Under the pieces are notes generated by a model that was not told the DNA's origin, made no database searches, and saw only the letters and a program-made list of their open reading frames with translations. The translations under genes and the position numbers were made by a program. 30,900 nucleotides of DNA from NCBI GenBank assembly GCA_003427395.1, contig BFEA01000693.1:105885-136784 (forward strand). Reading direction: 5' to 3'. Below, piece by piece: positions 10,440-21,620 of this stretch. How positions within the stretch are numbered: the first letter of the stretch is position 1; each line of letters opens with the position of its first letter. The stretch comes from Chara braunii (lineage: Eukaryota; Streptophyta; Charophyceae; Charales; Characeae).

Positions 10440-10990
10440 GCAGGGTTTTCCCCCTGATTTTACGGTGTCGAGCGCATCGGCCCTCGCGCGAGCGAGGACC
10501 CTCCCGGTCATGTCACACAAGAGTTTTTAAACTAAAACATTCAATCAAGAGACAACTTGATATCGACACATAACATTTTCGCGAACCGCTGAGACGGACG
10601 TGGTTGCATCGCTCCTTCGCCGCTCTAGCTGGGGGCGTCAGCTGTACATCCCGCGGTCCCCTACGACACGACAGGTTCCCGCGGGGCATGACCTTTGCTT
10701 CCCTAAGGGGTTGTCACCACCCTTAGGGGCGTATCCCTACCGAAATACTAACCCACGTGCGAAAGCTTTTAGATGCAATTGCAGAGGTAGGTCGGTCGAG
10801 GGCGTTTGCTCGTTCGCCGTAGTATAGATACGCTTGGTTAACACCAAGTGCACCCGAACGTCGTTCGTTCCTAGGGCGCTGATCTCCTAAGTACGAAGCA
10901 GATCCCGGTCGACTAGGACGGTCTCAACCAAGCGTGAAACCTAAAATGAATCATAGTTTCGTAGACATGCGACTCAACGAAAATTATAAC
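10440..10990 (+). repeat. dispersed repeat A, copy 2
   Basis: This is the partner of 400-890 in the same orientation. It keeps the hairpin at the homologous position: CCCTAAGGG (10701-10709) pairs perfectly with CCCTTAGGG (10720-10728). The loop keeps TGTCACCA as in copy 1, while the stem sequence differs in part. Similarity fades shortly after about 10980. Confidence 0.8.
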
Positions 10991-12199
10991 GACAACATAT
11001 ATTTACATCGACCATAGTCGATACAAGGAAATATTCAATCTGAAACGATAATAAACAAAAATTTGAATCAAAACAATCATACAACCGCGAACGAGGGGTT
11101 GTTTTTTCGACAATAATATAGATGTCGTAGATAAGGTAATCGACTGCCTTAGTTTTGACTTGATGAGACGCATTGCCAAAGTCATTCATTCCACCTACCG
11201 TCGACTCAAAATTCGATATGCTACACCTGTCTCCATACTTTCTCAATCTTATTTGATAACAGGCTACTTGATAAGGGACATTGCTTGACGTGTTACATGC
11301 CTTTTCCTCTAGGAAGTGGTTTGGGGTACTCCTCCTCCTCGTCTGAGCACAAGACTCGAATCTCAGAAGTCGGACCGTCTCCACCGAATCGGCAAGTTAC
11401 CCCCCGTAGAACGGTGCACTCTGGGTCGATAACAGGGCCGGCTCCTGAAGCAACGAACCCCCACCTCAGATGCTTCTTAGAGATAGTGGATGCTTCCTGA
11501 AGTCTGGGGGTAACTTGGATGGAAAAAGAATCAAAGGAGATAAAGAGTGAGAATAATTTGGACAGGTATAAGCAGGTAAGGTCATTTGGGACAGAAAGGG
11601 TCATTCCTTGGGAAAAGACTAAGTTCGTTTGAGCTTATTTTGCTTATTTTGAATCGAATTCATTTTAGAACACACGCAAAATAACGTTCATTACAACATC
11701 AAGTCATTTTTACAAGCAGTCAGACTGGAAGGTAGAAAAAAAAACATATTCTGCATAAGCCCATGTAGACACAATCAACCTCCTTTGCAGGCATTCTTCT
11801 ACCTACCTGCACAACATACATGAAAAACAAGTTCAAAAGAAAACAGTACAATCCCAGACTCACGTCAGATCTTCCCACTCACATGCATGATTCGCACAAC
11901 TTTCTCTACCTTTTCTTTCGAACGTTCAAACGAACAGGGTCAAGCAAAGTGTGGGTTCACTCATGTGTGAAGGGATATCTGAATCATTCAACTGACCTTG
12001 AGTGAAGTGGCGCCGAAGAAACGCCCTGGCTCACTCAAAAAAGCCAACCAACAAGCCGTGTGTGCCGCCAAAAGCTGTAGTCTCAAGGAAAATCCTGATA
12101 AAACCACCTCTCACTTGCACGCCTCATCTGCGGTAATCCAAGCGTTAAAACGGCGAGTCGCATGCGTCCCAAAAAAAAACACTCAATGTGGTACCACGT
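10991..12199. other. no gene recognised
   Basis: Minus-strand frames 10974-11384 and 11293-11604 are open for 136 and 103 codons but show no recognisable domain. I see no clear repeat here. Confidence 0.45.
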
Positions 12200-12480
12200 C
12201 AGTCCCAACTGGTCTCAACTGGTCCCAGATGGTCCCACGCGTTTCCAGGTGGTCCCATGCTGTCAAACACTTCGTCGAATGACTATTGAGTCGAAAAACC
12301 GTTTCCGCTACAGTTATAAAAAAAATAAAACCGGTGCCGAATCTCAAAACCGCATGCGTCAAGACTGCCTCAAATGACCGCCCGCGTCCCACGTTAGTCC
12401 CAACTGAATCCAGGCAGTCCCAAGTAGTTCAGTCCCACTGCCGCAAGTATTGGGTAGTCCCAACTATAAAACATTTATCT
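12200..12480. repeat. degenerate GTCCCAACTG-type tandem repeat
   Basis: GTCCCAACTGG, GTCCCAGATGG, GTCCCATGCTG and similar decamers recur at about 10-15-base spacing from about 12203 to 12260, and again from about 12387 to 12470. The pattern is mutated and grades into the GC-rich minisatellite downstream. Confidence 0.65.
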
Positions 12481-12769
12481 CATGTGCCGCATAAAAAAAA
12501 AATGAACCCGCTTGTCGCACTCATATTTCATACCGTAGCATGCCGTCAACCGCCACCATGTCACGCTGTTGCTGCCGTATACACCAATGGTAGCAGACCT
12601 TCACCAAGAAAAGCAGACGCCGCGCCGCAACAAAAAACCTTTCAGCGCCGTGGAAAAAACCTCCATTGCCGCGCTGCACGTCCCACCATCGTGCCGCAGT
12701 TCCACTGCCGTGCTGAACTCTCGTCGAAAAATGGCGTCATGTCATCGCACCGTGCCCCGTAGAAAAAAA

Positions 12770-13300
12770 GAAAACGGCAGCGCTCCGTCGTGCCATACCA
12801 CTGTAAAAAGACCGCGGCGCTTCGCCGTGCCGTACCATCGTAAAAAAACGGCAGCGCTTCGCCGTGTCGTACACTGCAAAAAAAAAATGGCAGCGCTTCC
12901 GCACCACCGTCGAAAAGATCAAAACCGCCACCGCAAAAATCCGGCAGCGCTTCCGCACCACCGTCGAAAAAAACAGAACCGCCGCCGCAAAAATCCGGCA
13001 GCACTTCCGCACAACCGTAAAAAAAAGTCTGCGTCGCCGCCGCAAAAGTTCGGCAGCACTTCCGTACCACCGCCGTGAAAAGCTTGTACCGCCGCCGCAA
13101 AATTTCGGCAGCACTTTCATACCGCTGCCGTAAAAACCTCTGCCGCCGCCGCAGAATTTCGACAGCACTTCCGTACCGCTGCCGTAAGAACCCGTGCCGC
13201 CTCCGCAGAATTTCTGCAACACTTCTGTATCGCTGCCGTAAAAACCCGTGCCGCCGCCGCAGAATTTCGAAAGCACTTCCGTAACGCTGCCGAAAAAAAA
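12770..13300. repeat. 54-bp minisatellite with shorter founder units
   Basis: The block CAGC(A/G)CTTCC or its variants begins at 12778, 12814, 12852, 12891, 12945, 12999, 13054, 13109, 13163, 13217 and 13271. Spacing is therefore 36, 38 and 39 bp at the left and 54 or 55 bp for the last seven steps. The 54-bp units add a GCCGCCGCCGCA-type segment to the short unit. Because 54 is a multiple of three, long frames stay open, including a minus-strand frame of 220 codons with an 18-residue repeat (RQRYGSA and EILRRR blocks). Frame switches at the 55-bp units and the lack of any family suggest that these are not genes. Confidence 0.92.
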
Positions 13301-13329
13301 ACAACAGGCCAAAATTAATAAAATTTGGG

Positions 13330-13750
13330 CCCCAGGCCTAAATCTCACTGTGTCGTACTGTTGTAGTCTTGCAACGCCACTTGGTCTGACCCATGGGACC
13401 AACACCAGCCAGAGAGGAGGGGAGCAGAGTGCTCCCTGCCTTGGCTATGACTGCCCAATTCTTCTCCTTGCGCTCCTCTGCAGACCTCCAGCCTCTCCTC
13501 ACGTTGCCTCAGGCAGCACCTCCAGTAGCCAGCAACACTCAAGTGTGCTCGTCACACACTGGCATCACGAGTGCATTGTGTGGCAGTTGGGGGGCAACTG
13601 CCTGTTTTATATTCGTTGAGGAGGGCTAGACGTCACTTCAGCCCCCAGGCAAAATCGCGGGCTCACTGTGAGCCCTTGATCTGGCCAGGATCAAGGGTTG
13701 ACTGTGGCCGCACCACAGCCACAGCCTTAGTGTGGGGCAGTTTCTTTAAC

Positions 13751-13782
<32 letters not shown>

Positions 13783-13783
13783 C
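13330..13783. repeat. hairpin array, left of the gap
   Basis: Perfect short inverted repeats follow one another: GGCAGTTG/CAACTGCC (13582-13602), GGGCTCAC/GTGAGCCC (13659-13675), CCCTTGATC/GATCAAGGG around TGGCCAG (13673-13697), CTGTGG/CCACAG (13702-13718) and GGGCAGTT/AACTGCCC (13735-13755). A run of 27 T follows immediately and then the gap. Overlapping frames on both strands show no recognisable protein. Confidence 0.8.
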
Positions 13784-13868
13784 NNNNNNNNNNNNNNNNN
13801 NNNNNNNNNNNNNNNNNNNNNNNNNNNNNNNNNNNNNNNNNNNNNNNNNNNNNNNNNNNNNNNNNNNN
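13784..13868. other. assembly gap (85 N)
   Basis: There are 85 unresolved bases, preceded by T27 plus one C and followed by T11. The true length is unknown. Open frames spanning it are not meaningful. Confidence 1.
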
Positions 13869-14700
13869 TTTTTTTTTTTCCCCCAGCTATCTCAGAATCT
13901 CACGAGATAGTTGGGCTCCTGTCATTTCTAAATCTGTTTTCCTTTAATTTTTCTGATAAGGGGTTGGAGAGATACAGACCCTTTCAGTTTGATGTATCTG
14001 GACTCTTTTCCCAGGGCAGATACATCGGGGAAAAAACTGTACTTAGCCTTTTCCTTTATGACCCTTCAAATTTTAGGCTCCCTTCAAAAACGGACACCTG
14101 ACAGTTATTGCCAGAGGTAGCACCACGTGACGACAAGTGTCCTCACACAAAATAAAGAAAAGAAAAAGAAAAAAAAATAAAGAAAGAAAAAAAAATAAAG
14201 AAAACTTTAACCCCCTCAACTGCAATGCCCCTGGCTGTGATTTGAGCCAGGAGCATGCAGTTGTTGCCAACTGCCTGTCCCTTCCCTCTGCTTCCCTCCC
14301 CTGAAAACGGGGAGTACAATTGTTAGGTTGGGAGGAGTAGGGACCTGCTCCTCCCGACCTGCCAGCGGCCTCCCCGTTGTCAGGGGGGTAAGAAGAAAAA
14401 GAAAAGAAAAGAAAAGAAGAAAAAGAAATGAAGAAAAAGAAAAGAAGAAAAAGAAAAGAAAAAGAAAACCAAAAACGAGATCTGAGTTTTTTTGAAAAAC
14501 TGTATTTTTCGGTTTGCGCCACTATTGTTTTGGTGGCGTAAAACAATTTTGTTGGCCTTGATTATTTTTCTATAGATAGTCAGGCACCTAGGCCATGTGC
14601 ATGAATTTGTTTAGATTTTTTTATTTATCGAATATTTTTCTAAAATTCATCAAAGTCAGGGTACTTTTTGCACCCCGTTCTGAGCCTGTCGGGATTTTAA
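13869..14700. repeat. hairpin array, right of the gap
   Basis: The array continues. A 12-bp stem with one G-T pair lies at 13882-13915. GATGTATCTG/CAGATACATC is perfect over 10 bp (13991-14026). A long stem with arms 14218-14236 and 14245-14262 has one bulge and one mismatch. A nested structure has outer arms 14298-14314/14370-14386 (16 of 17) and inner arms 14325-14337/14348-14360 (12 of 13). TTTGCGCCAC pairs with GTGGCGTAAA (14514-14542, one G-T). A/G-rich runs (14148-14205 and 14389-14470) separate the stems. No protein is recognised. Confidence 0.85.
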
Positions 14701-14839
14701 TTCCTGAATTTTAACGAGCTTCCTCTCCCCATCCTCTCGTTTCTTTCTCTCTCACTCTCCACTCAATTCCTCCAATCCCCTCTTGCTTTCCGCGTGTGAA
14801 CTATGGGCCGCGAGATCACAGTCATTTGTTCAAAACGAA

Positions 14840-15016
14840 GTGGGAGCCTTTGTGCTCCCACACAGTCTGCAAGGACTGTTCTTTTGGTTGTTTCCCCCCC
14901 CCCTTTTTTTTTTTTTTTTTTTTAAATTCCATTGGCTTAGCCAACGGTCACGCCCCATTGTGGCCTGCTATGGCACATCGAGGTACAAACCTGGGTTCAA
15001 ATCCCTATCGGGATTT
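14840..15016. other. hairpins and box-B-like motif at the P2 left edge
   Basis: GTGGGAGC/GCTCCCAC (14840-14861) and ACAGTC/GACTGT (14862-14879) are adjacent perfect hairpins. A C-run and a T-run of about 20 follow (about 14896-14923), then TTGGCT/AGCCAA (14932-14944). A box-B match GGGTTCAAATCC lies at 14993-15004, and AAATCCC/GGGATTT is a hairpin at 14999-15016. Confidence 0.8.
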
Positions 15017-15800
15017 TGGACCATTTCTCGATTTATGGTATCATCCTTGCGCAGGGGTGATGCTGCAGCCACGCGGCCGTTCCCGACCATGAGATTTGAT
15101 GATCTCGCGGTTGAGAATGGGCGCGCTTCATGCTGGTGCAGTGGGCAGCCCCAAAAGGAAAGGAGCTAGCCCAGACTGCTTATCGCCGGCTCGATCCCAG
15201 CATGTGCTAGTTGAAAATCCGATATAGTGCCTGTTGGGCTAGCTCTTATCACTGGAGCTAGAACAACAACCCTTCCACTTGAAGGGTTGCGCCCAGCAGG
15301 TCGCATGCAGTCTGTGGCTCAGCAGACTTCGCCTGCGTGAGGCATTAGGCCCTGCTGCCGCATTCCCATAGATGGCAGCTCGCCCATGGCTAGGCCACAG
15401 CACCGGCCTGTCGGCCCCCTGACTCGAAAAACCCGCGGGTCTGGGAAAAAAAAAAAAAAAACTTTATATTCCTCCCACGTCAAGTCCCCGTACTCGACGC
15501 GCTGTTCTTTTCAGCCTACCTAGGCCCTGAATCGAGCGGCTTAGCAGCCGCGTGTCGGTCTTTTAGGTAGAATAGTCTAGTCTCAGTCTTTCAACGACCA
15601 TGACGACAGTTCATACCGCCAACTCCCATTATTTCATTCGGACGTCAACGACGTCAGGTTCTAAAAAAGTTTAAGACTCTCAATCACAGGGTTGGTCAAA
15701 ATAAACTTTTTGGCAAACGTTAGTCTTATAAAGTTTCTCAATTCAACAAAAGAGTCGGACAGCGTCCGACGTTCAAAACCCCCGGCACCCCGACACCGTC
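14890..15800 (+). repeat. P-family element, copy P2
   Basis: P2 is collinear with the reverse complement of about 30870-30030 (P4). Shared landmarks in order: a GATGATCTCG-like block (15099-15108), AAAGGAGCTAGCCC leading into the tRNA-like palindrome (15163-15245), hairpin CAACCCTTC/GAAGGGTTG (15267-15289), hairpin GCGGCT/AGCCGC (15536-15551) followed by TTTAGGTAGA, the block GACGTCAGGTTC (about 15650-15661) and hairpin GTCGGAC/GTCCGAC (15754-15770). Near 15786, where P1, P3 and P4 carry the AAATACCC hairpin, P2 reads directly from CCGGC to ACCCCGAC. It has no reading frame of note. A run of 15 A lies near 15447. Confidence 0.8.
15163..15245. other. tRNA-like palindrome (P2)
   Basis: GAGCTAGCCCA (15163-15173) and TGGGCTAGCTC (15235-15245) are perfect 11-bp inverted arms. 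On the plus strand GGCTCGATCCC (15189-15199) resembles box B. Compared with the P1 palindrome, C has replaced T in the left arm and G has replaced A in the right arm, so pairing is kept. Confidence 0.8.
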
Positions 15801-16417
15801 ACCCTCGTAACCTCAATACTTAAACAATCATGGCTACCCATTCCATCCATCGACTTTGGCGGCAGTCTTTTCTAGTTCTAACCTCTCGTCTCAACACCTC
15901 GACTCTATCGCCCTGTTTGGACTTAGGTGTCAGGCTATCCCTATTCTTAGTTTTACGTATTCAACATCGGGCCGCCCTTCAATCGAAGTGTCGGCGGCGA
16001 CCCTTCGCACAATATTCTCTTTCTTTCTTTCTTCTCCCATTTTTCTTCAATTCCCTCTTATTCATCTTTGGGGGCCACCCTTCAGCGTGAGCCTTAGCGG
16101 TAGCCCGAGATTATCCATGACATTAATTTCTTTTGTCAACCTGTTGACCTTCACTCTCCTCTTTTTCCCCGTTGTCTTAACTTTCCATCTCCATTTCCCT
16201 CCTCCTCCCATCTCTTTACCTGTATTCTCTTCTGGTAAAGAAGGTGAAAAGAAGACCCAAGGAAGAGGGGATGAATCATAAATGAAAAGAAGCAGATTAG
16301 GACAAAATGAGTGACCAGATAGAGTACATGAGTGACTTTCTCCTTTTGTATCCACCTATCATTTTTTTGTCTTACATAACTAATTCCTCTCTCCATAGCT
16401 TATTAGTAATCAAACTA
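15801..16417. other. no gene recognised
   Basis: The sequence is pyrimidine-rich on the plus strand from about 16010 to 16230. The frame 15856-16281 is open for 141 codons and low in complexity, with no recognisable domain. Confidence 0.45.
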
Positions 16418-16600
16418 TAAGGTAATATTTTTAGACTAAGAGGAAGAAAGGCGGAAGGAGAATATTTTTAGACTCTCGAGATCCAGGAATGGTTCTCTCA
16501 GACTTGCGCGGAGAGGGTCTTCAATGAACCAAGTCGCAGCTAAAGTGATCGTAACGATACCACAACCAACCTCGAAGACAATCCCCAAACGGAAACCAAT
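16418..16600 (+). repeat. dispersed repeat R, copy 1
   Basis: The segment resembles 24105-24290 in the same orientation. The shared pattern is TAGACT(T)A, A/G-rich sequence, GACTCTC(G)AGATCCA, CTCAGACT and GGAGAGGG. Inside this copy AATATTTTTAGACT occurs twice, 38 bases apart. Confidence 0.6.
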
Positions 16601-18530
16601 CGGTACTCAAGTGTAGAACCAACTGTTATTTGAGGAACCTATAGTCATGCAATTGTGAAAACAATTGTTGTGTTGTTATGTAAGTAGAGTCCATGTTGTC
16701 GGGTAACTGCTGCTTCACTACGATGTAATCAGCTACCGCGTCGTTTTGTACCCGGTCGCTAAACTGCCATGTCTCAATCGTCAAGATGTCGACAAGAGTA
16801 GTTGTTGCACAATTGTGAATTCAATTGCCGCACTGTCGCTGTACTGACTTGAGTCACTGCTAAGGGTAGAAAATGACGGTACTTTAATCCGACACAATTA
16901 CTGTTGAGAGAAGGAAGATTATCAACACTCTGCCAAGGAAGAACAGTCTTTGCCAATGGCAAGGGACAACACTACTCTAACTTAGTAGTTCATTGTTGTT
17001 CCAATCTGGCAGTAGTAGGGTTTTTTAGGACCAACCGCCAGTTCGCTCCAAAATACCCCAATGGTTCAGCAGAATTAATCATCGCTCCGTCCTGAAAACA
17101 GACAGCAACATGAGCCAAGGCAACAACAATCATTGCCTCCCACTAATAAATAGCGGCTTCAGTCTGAGAATCCTCAAGTAGCACACTTGGTTTTTTAGCA
17201 GTCAAGCAACTCCATCCCTCCAGTGTCCTCAAATGCACCAATAACTCGAGCTCATACATTCCTGGTTGTAAACTTGTGACATCAACACTACTGCCCATCT
17301 CAGCAGGGATAGCACAGTTCCCTGGGCCTCTAAAGACGAGTTCAGTCCCCACTGCGGACTCAGCCTGGTCAACCTGCTATTCAGGCCGAGTCACAATACT
17401 TTGCTCTCACGCGATCAAACACCGCCTTCAGGGCAATCATCAATCATTGAAATCATTCATAGTGACGTCCACTCAATAGTGGCGGACACAGTCCTTAAAA
17501 CAGGAGGCAGCAAAAACCCTGAGTGCAGGCAACAACCTTTATCCAGGCCGCACCGTTGTTGTGGTCGGATGTTCACCAACTTAGTAAGCCCCCTCTTGTT
17601 GGTCAACAAGACAACATCCTCAAATCAACCTTTAATTCCACCCGTTAGCATAGTCCTCAAGGTTGAGCACTGGTCTCGAGCTCCGCACAAGACTAGGACC
17701 ATAGTTTGTAAGCCTCGGGGCACAGGTCATGGTTTCGACACAGCAGTATCCAGACGCACGACAACGACTCATAACAGTTGCCTCAGGCAGTTGGTACACG
17801 TCGGTGGATTTTGAAGAGAGATCATCCAAATAGCACCGGCCTCCGAAAACACTCCTAGGTTCTTTGCAGTTCGAGGTGTCGTAATAGCCTCGTGACTCAG
17901 CAGTTTACCTCAAACTGTAACACCGGTCCTACCCTGATAAGAAAACCTCAGGCTCACCGGACGACTTCAACCTGCAACAACAATTTCAGGGAACAGCGGC
18001 CTCAAAAAATGGTCGAGCTGCCTCTTTACTAACAAAGGTTCTCTAAGACCAGCATCAACGATCTCACCAGATATTGTTGTAAGGCATTATTCTCATTTGC
18101 TTTGTGACCACAGTCGGGTGAGCACAGGTGAACCTCCTTCCCCGCTTGATCCTTTTGCCTCTCATTCTTTCTTTAAGCCAACTCCTTTTTCGTTCACCTC
18201 TTACACAACCTCTCTCTTTGTCAATGTCGTTGCGCCCTTTCTATTGGCATTAAGAGTTTTGTTAGTGAACTTGTCCGCTTGCTCAAATCTTCCTGTTAAC
18301 AACAACTGAATCCACTACTGTTTTTTTTTTCTATGCGTCCTTTCTCTCCCCCTCACTTCTTGCCTTCGATTCAGTCAGAGTTATTTCGCTCGTCTAAGGG
18401 GATTGAGGCTTGGGCTCGCCCGATGCTCATGCTAGATTTATTCTCATGCTCAGAAAGGTCAGTCATTCCAGTTACTATATCACCTCAATATAGTTACCGC
18501 CTAGCATTGCTCGCATAATGATTTCCTTAA
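16601..18530. other. no gene recognised
   Basis: About 1.9 kb of unique-looking sequence with recurrent CAATTG, AACAAC and GTTGTT words around 16640-16830. Three short minus-strand frames (17829-17632, 17352-17143 and 16962-16774) share one reading phase, but the interval between the first two has many stops, so I do not call a pseudogene. Confidence 0.4.
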
Positions 18531-20779
18531 TCATATAGGCGTACTATGGTAACTTATGTATCGCGCCATTATAACCGTTACTTATTTACTTCTATTAACC
18601 GTAATCTTACAAATGTTGTTTTGCATGTGCTATCATGCATAAAGATTCGTGTATTGTGCCGCCTAAGACACATAAGTTATAAATCGAGAAAATAAGAGAA
18701 AGGCGGCAAAAAAAAGTCTCTAAATAAGCCTATTGACTTCATAGAGGAGAAAAAGGGTGGAAGGAGGAAAATGAGAAAAGAAAAGAGAAAGGAGGTGGTA
18801 TGAGATTGTGTAAATATTAGGATGACTGACACAAGCATAGCACCTTCTTTTGTAAAAATGGCTCAGTAATTTTTGCGAGGAATATTGTACTACACCTTGC
18901 CATGCTTTAAGTCATTTTTTTGTATTTGTATGACGATAGGTTCCCTTCTTTCTATCTCTATTCTACTTTAACTGTCTCACCTTGCATTTCCACCGTCATC
19001 ATGTGTCCTGATCCGCCCTTCGATTTGTAAGTCGTACCAACGGATTTTTTCCTATATGTTGAGCTTATATTTTTCTTTCTATGACATAACTATTTAAGCA
19101 AGGTTGTCTCTTACCCACCATATAGGGGGTTTATCTAAAAGAGAACCATAGTGGGTTCAAGTGTTGCTTGTCCTCGACTAACTAGATTTGAACGCTTGTT
19201 TTAACAAGCCTTGAATTTATAATATAATTCAATGTCAAAAATATCAGAAGGGTTGAATCTCCTCTATGTCTTGTCATTATAGTACCTCTCTTGAATGGCA
19301 AAAAAACGTATCGCTAAGGTAGGGAAAGGAAGGTGATATGTAATGTTAATTTCCCTTTGGAGTCGGATGATGTCTGTGAATGTCGGATAAACCTCTTGAA
19401 CCTTAGAAAATGATATTGTTGTTAGGCTACGTACTTAAGGGCCATGTGTGTTCGCGAGCTCATACGTCATATATTATGACTATGCGATTGTAAATTAGTT
19501 ATTGTTTACAAAATCTAAATTTATCGTTCAATTCCCAAAGCTATATGATACAGGTCTTCATGATATACTGGTTTTCTCAATAGTAGTCTGACTCTAGAGG
19601 TTGTATCATGCAACGTATGAGTTTAGGACTATATGCTTAAAATAATTACCCTCTCTGAAAAACTTACTGAATATAGTAAAACTATGATTATATATACTTT
19701 AGAGTTGTCCCACTACCGGCAACATACTCGAGCGATGTCATGTACTTGATAGGTACGTTTAGCTGACAGTATATTAACGTATATCAGGTCTATTCTCAAA
19801 CAAGGAACCTCGATCTTTAGTAGAATGATGGTAATGAAACTTCATAAAACCGATTATAATAATAGTGTTAGAGGATATAAGTAGAATAGAGGTGAACAAT
19901 ATTAAGCTCAGTTATCTCAATAGTTAGGCTAGTTTGTCGGAATAGGTTTATAACATTATGACAGTGTGATATAAAGTTTTATTGGTAGGGCTATTTATTG
20001 AAAAAATATTTAACCCTTAGCGAATGATGAAATATAAATTAATTATTTAATCACTCACTCAGTGACTGATTAATCCTTAAGGATGAATAGTATAGCGAGC
20101 GTAATATTAGGTTATCTACTTGAAAAATATGTATTCATTTGAGGTTGTATATAATAGAGTATGATAATGAATTAGCTTTAGGAGTTATTGCATAAAGAGT
20201 CCAATTAGATTTATATGATTTTTGAAATATATATGAATAAACTCAATTCGTTAAGCATTTAAAAATTTATAACGTAAAAAGATAAATATGAGACAATCTG
20301 CTTAAATAATTATCTTATTTAATACTATTACTCAATATGATCAGAGCATGAGAGTATCCACTTGAAGGTTACCCAACTCCTCGAATTACAGTATTATACA
20401 AAGAGTGATGCAACTTCTTATTCCCGCTATGGTAGATGTGTATCACTAGGTATGAATGAATGTACGTACGAATGAAAAATATATGACTTGTTCTTTGTTA
20501 GGTGAAGTTCTAACTTATTTTTAATGTATATATTTATCGCTTGCTTAATGATTGTTTGTGTCTGCCTTGATATGTTTATGAATTGTTTTTTTCAATAAGG
20601 GTAGGAAAACTGTATGAAATTCACGATCTGCATGGGGCTGAAGGTGAATGGAGTGACTCACCTTAGAAGAGAGGAAATTTTCTAAAAACATGTCTGCATG
20701 CCGAATCTGTCATTTTAAAGATTGCAGCGTTGATTGATACATTTTTCAAACGACTTGAAGAGGGTATAGTAAAATCTCA
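18531..20779. other. AT-rich desert with almost no open frames
   Basis: More than 2 kb of AT-rich sequence has no open frame of 60 codons on either strand. A perfect 16-base palindrome GCTTGTTTTAACAAGC lies near 19192-19207. It may be an old inactivated element. I see no similarity to other parts of the window. Confidence 0.6.
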
Positions 20780-21145
20780 TAGGTGGTAGTGAGACTCAAG
20801 CCGGAACAATGTTTCTGGTCTACAGTGAGGTGCTGCCACTTTTCTGATAAGGAGAAATGACTAAGAGGAGGAAGATGTTAGGACCTTGTTAGGACGTTGT
20901 TTATAGAAAATGAGGTTGCTATTCTCCATGAGGTGAGGAGTGGTTACCTAACCTTGTGTCGGGCAGGGCTACCTCATCTCCATGGTCAAGGACTAACCAA
21001 CCTTGAGCATGGGAGACGGGGTCGTTCGACTTTGTTGGCAGAATACTGATGGGGTCTCAACATTGGAATCGGAGGCTCGGTTTTAGAGCGGGGCACATGA
21101 TTTCAGATGTTATCTCTCTGACAGGATTACACCACTCCTTGACAT
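20780..21145 (+). repeat. LTR-like segment, copy 1
   Basis: This segment is a direct repeat of 28908-29283. Shared blocks are AGGTGGTAGTGAG at the left, TGGAATCGGAGG in the middle, then AGCGGGGC, GATGTTATC and GGATTACACCACTCCT at the right. The TATATAAAG of the other copy is degraded here to TTTTAGAG. It lies just left of P3, as the other copy lies left of P4. Confidence 0.75.
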
Positions 21146-21370
21146 AATATATTTATGCTATGTCAAAATGAGCAAGTAAATGTTATGTCACCATTATTGT
21201 CATTTTGTATTTTTATTGTGTTTTTTCTTGTAGAGTTTTTTATGGTAACCATTGTTCTCATTGTTAATGGAAGTTACTAATTAGTTTCTGTTTGTAGTGA
21301 TATCATTGAATTTTTTGTACATGTAACGTTTGTCTAACCGAGTTGTGATCAAGACGGGAAGACACGACTA

Positions 21371-21620
21371 GTGAGTAGTAACCTTACGATGTCTCTCGTT
21401 CAACCACTATATTGCAACCTGACGATGTCCCTCGTTCATCTATTAAGTAGCAATCTGACGAGGGGGGATTTTTTTGTCAAATGATTTATGAATTTATTTC
21501 GGTATATATTGAAATGCACATCGTTCATCCAATAAGTGACAACCTAACGAGGGGGGAAACTTTTATCGATGATTTGTGAATTATTTTGGTATATATTTAA
21601 ATGAACATCGTTCATCCACT
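21371..21620. repeat. tandem repeats at the P3 tail
   Basis: Four units share (G/A)CAA(C/T)CT(G/A)ACGA and CGTTCATC. The last two are longer, each with an inserted A/T-rich GATTT(A/G)TGAATT...GGTATATAT block. They correspond to 9727-9900 in P1. Confidence 0.75.

Noticed and set aside
12642-13405. Two long overlapping minus-strand frames (220 and 222 codons) as Arg-rich repeat proteins
   Set aside because: They lie in different phases of the same minisatellite, change repeat phase at 55-bp units and show no known domain; the openness follows from the 54-bp period and GC composition.
13571-14101. Open frame of 176 codons across the gap
   Set aside because: It contains the N gap and poly-T and is not interpretable.
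16774-17829. Decayed minus-strand gene, because three short frames share one phase
   Set aside because: Translating the interval 17353-17580 in that phase gives about eight stops, far more than a lightly decayed gene, and no segment resembles a known protein.
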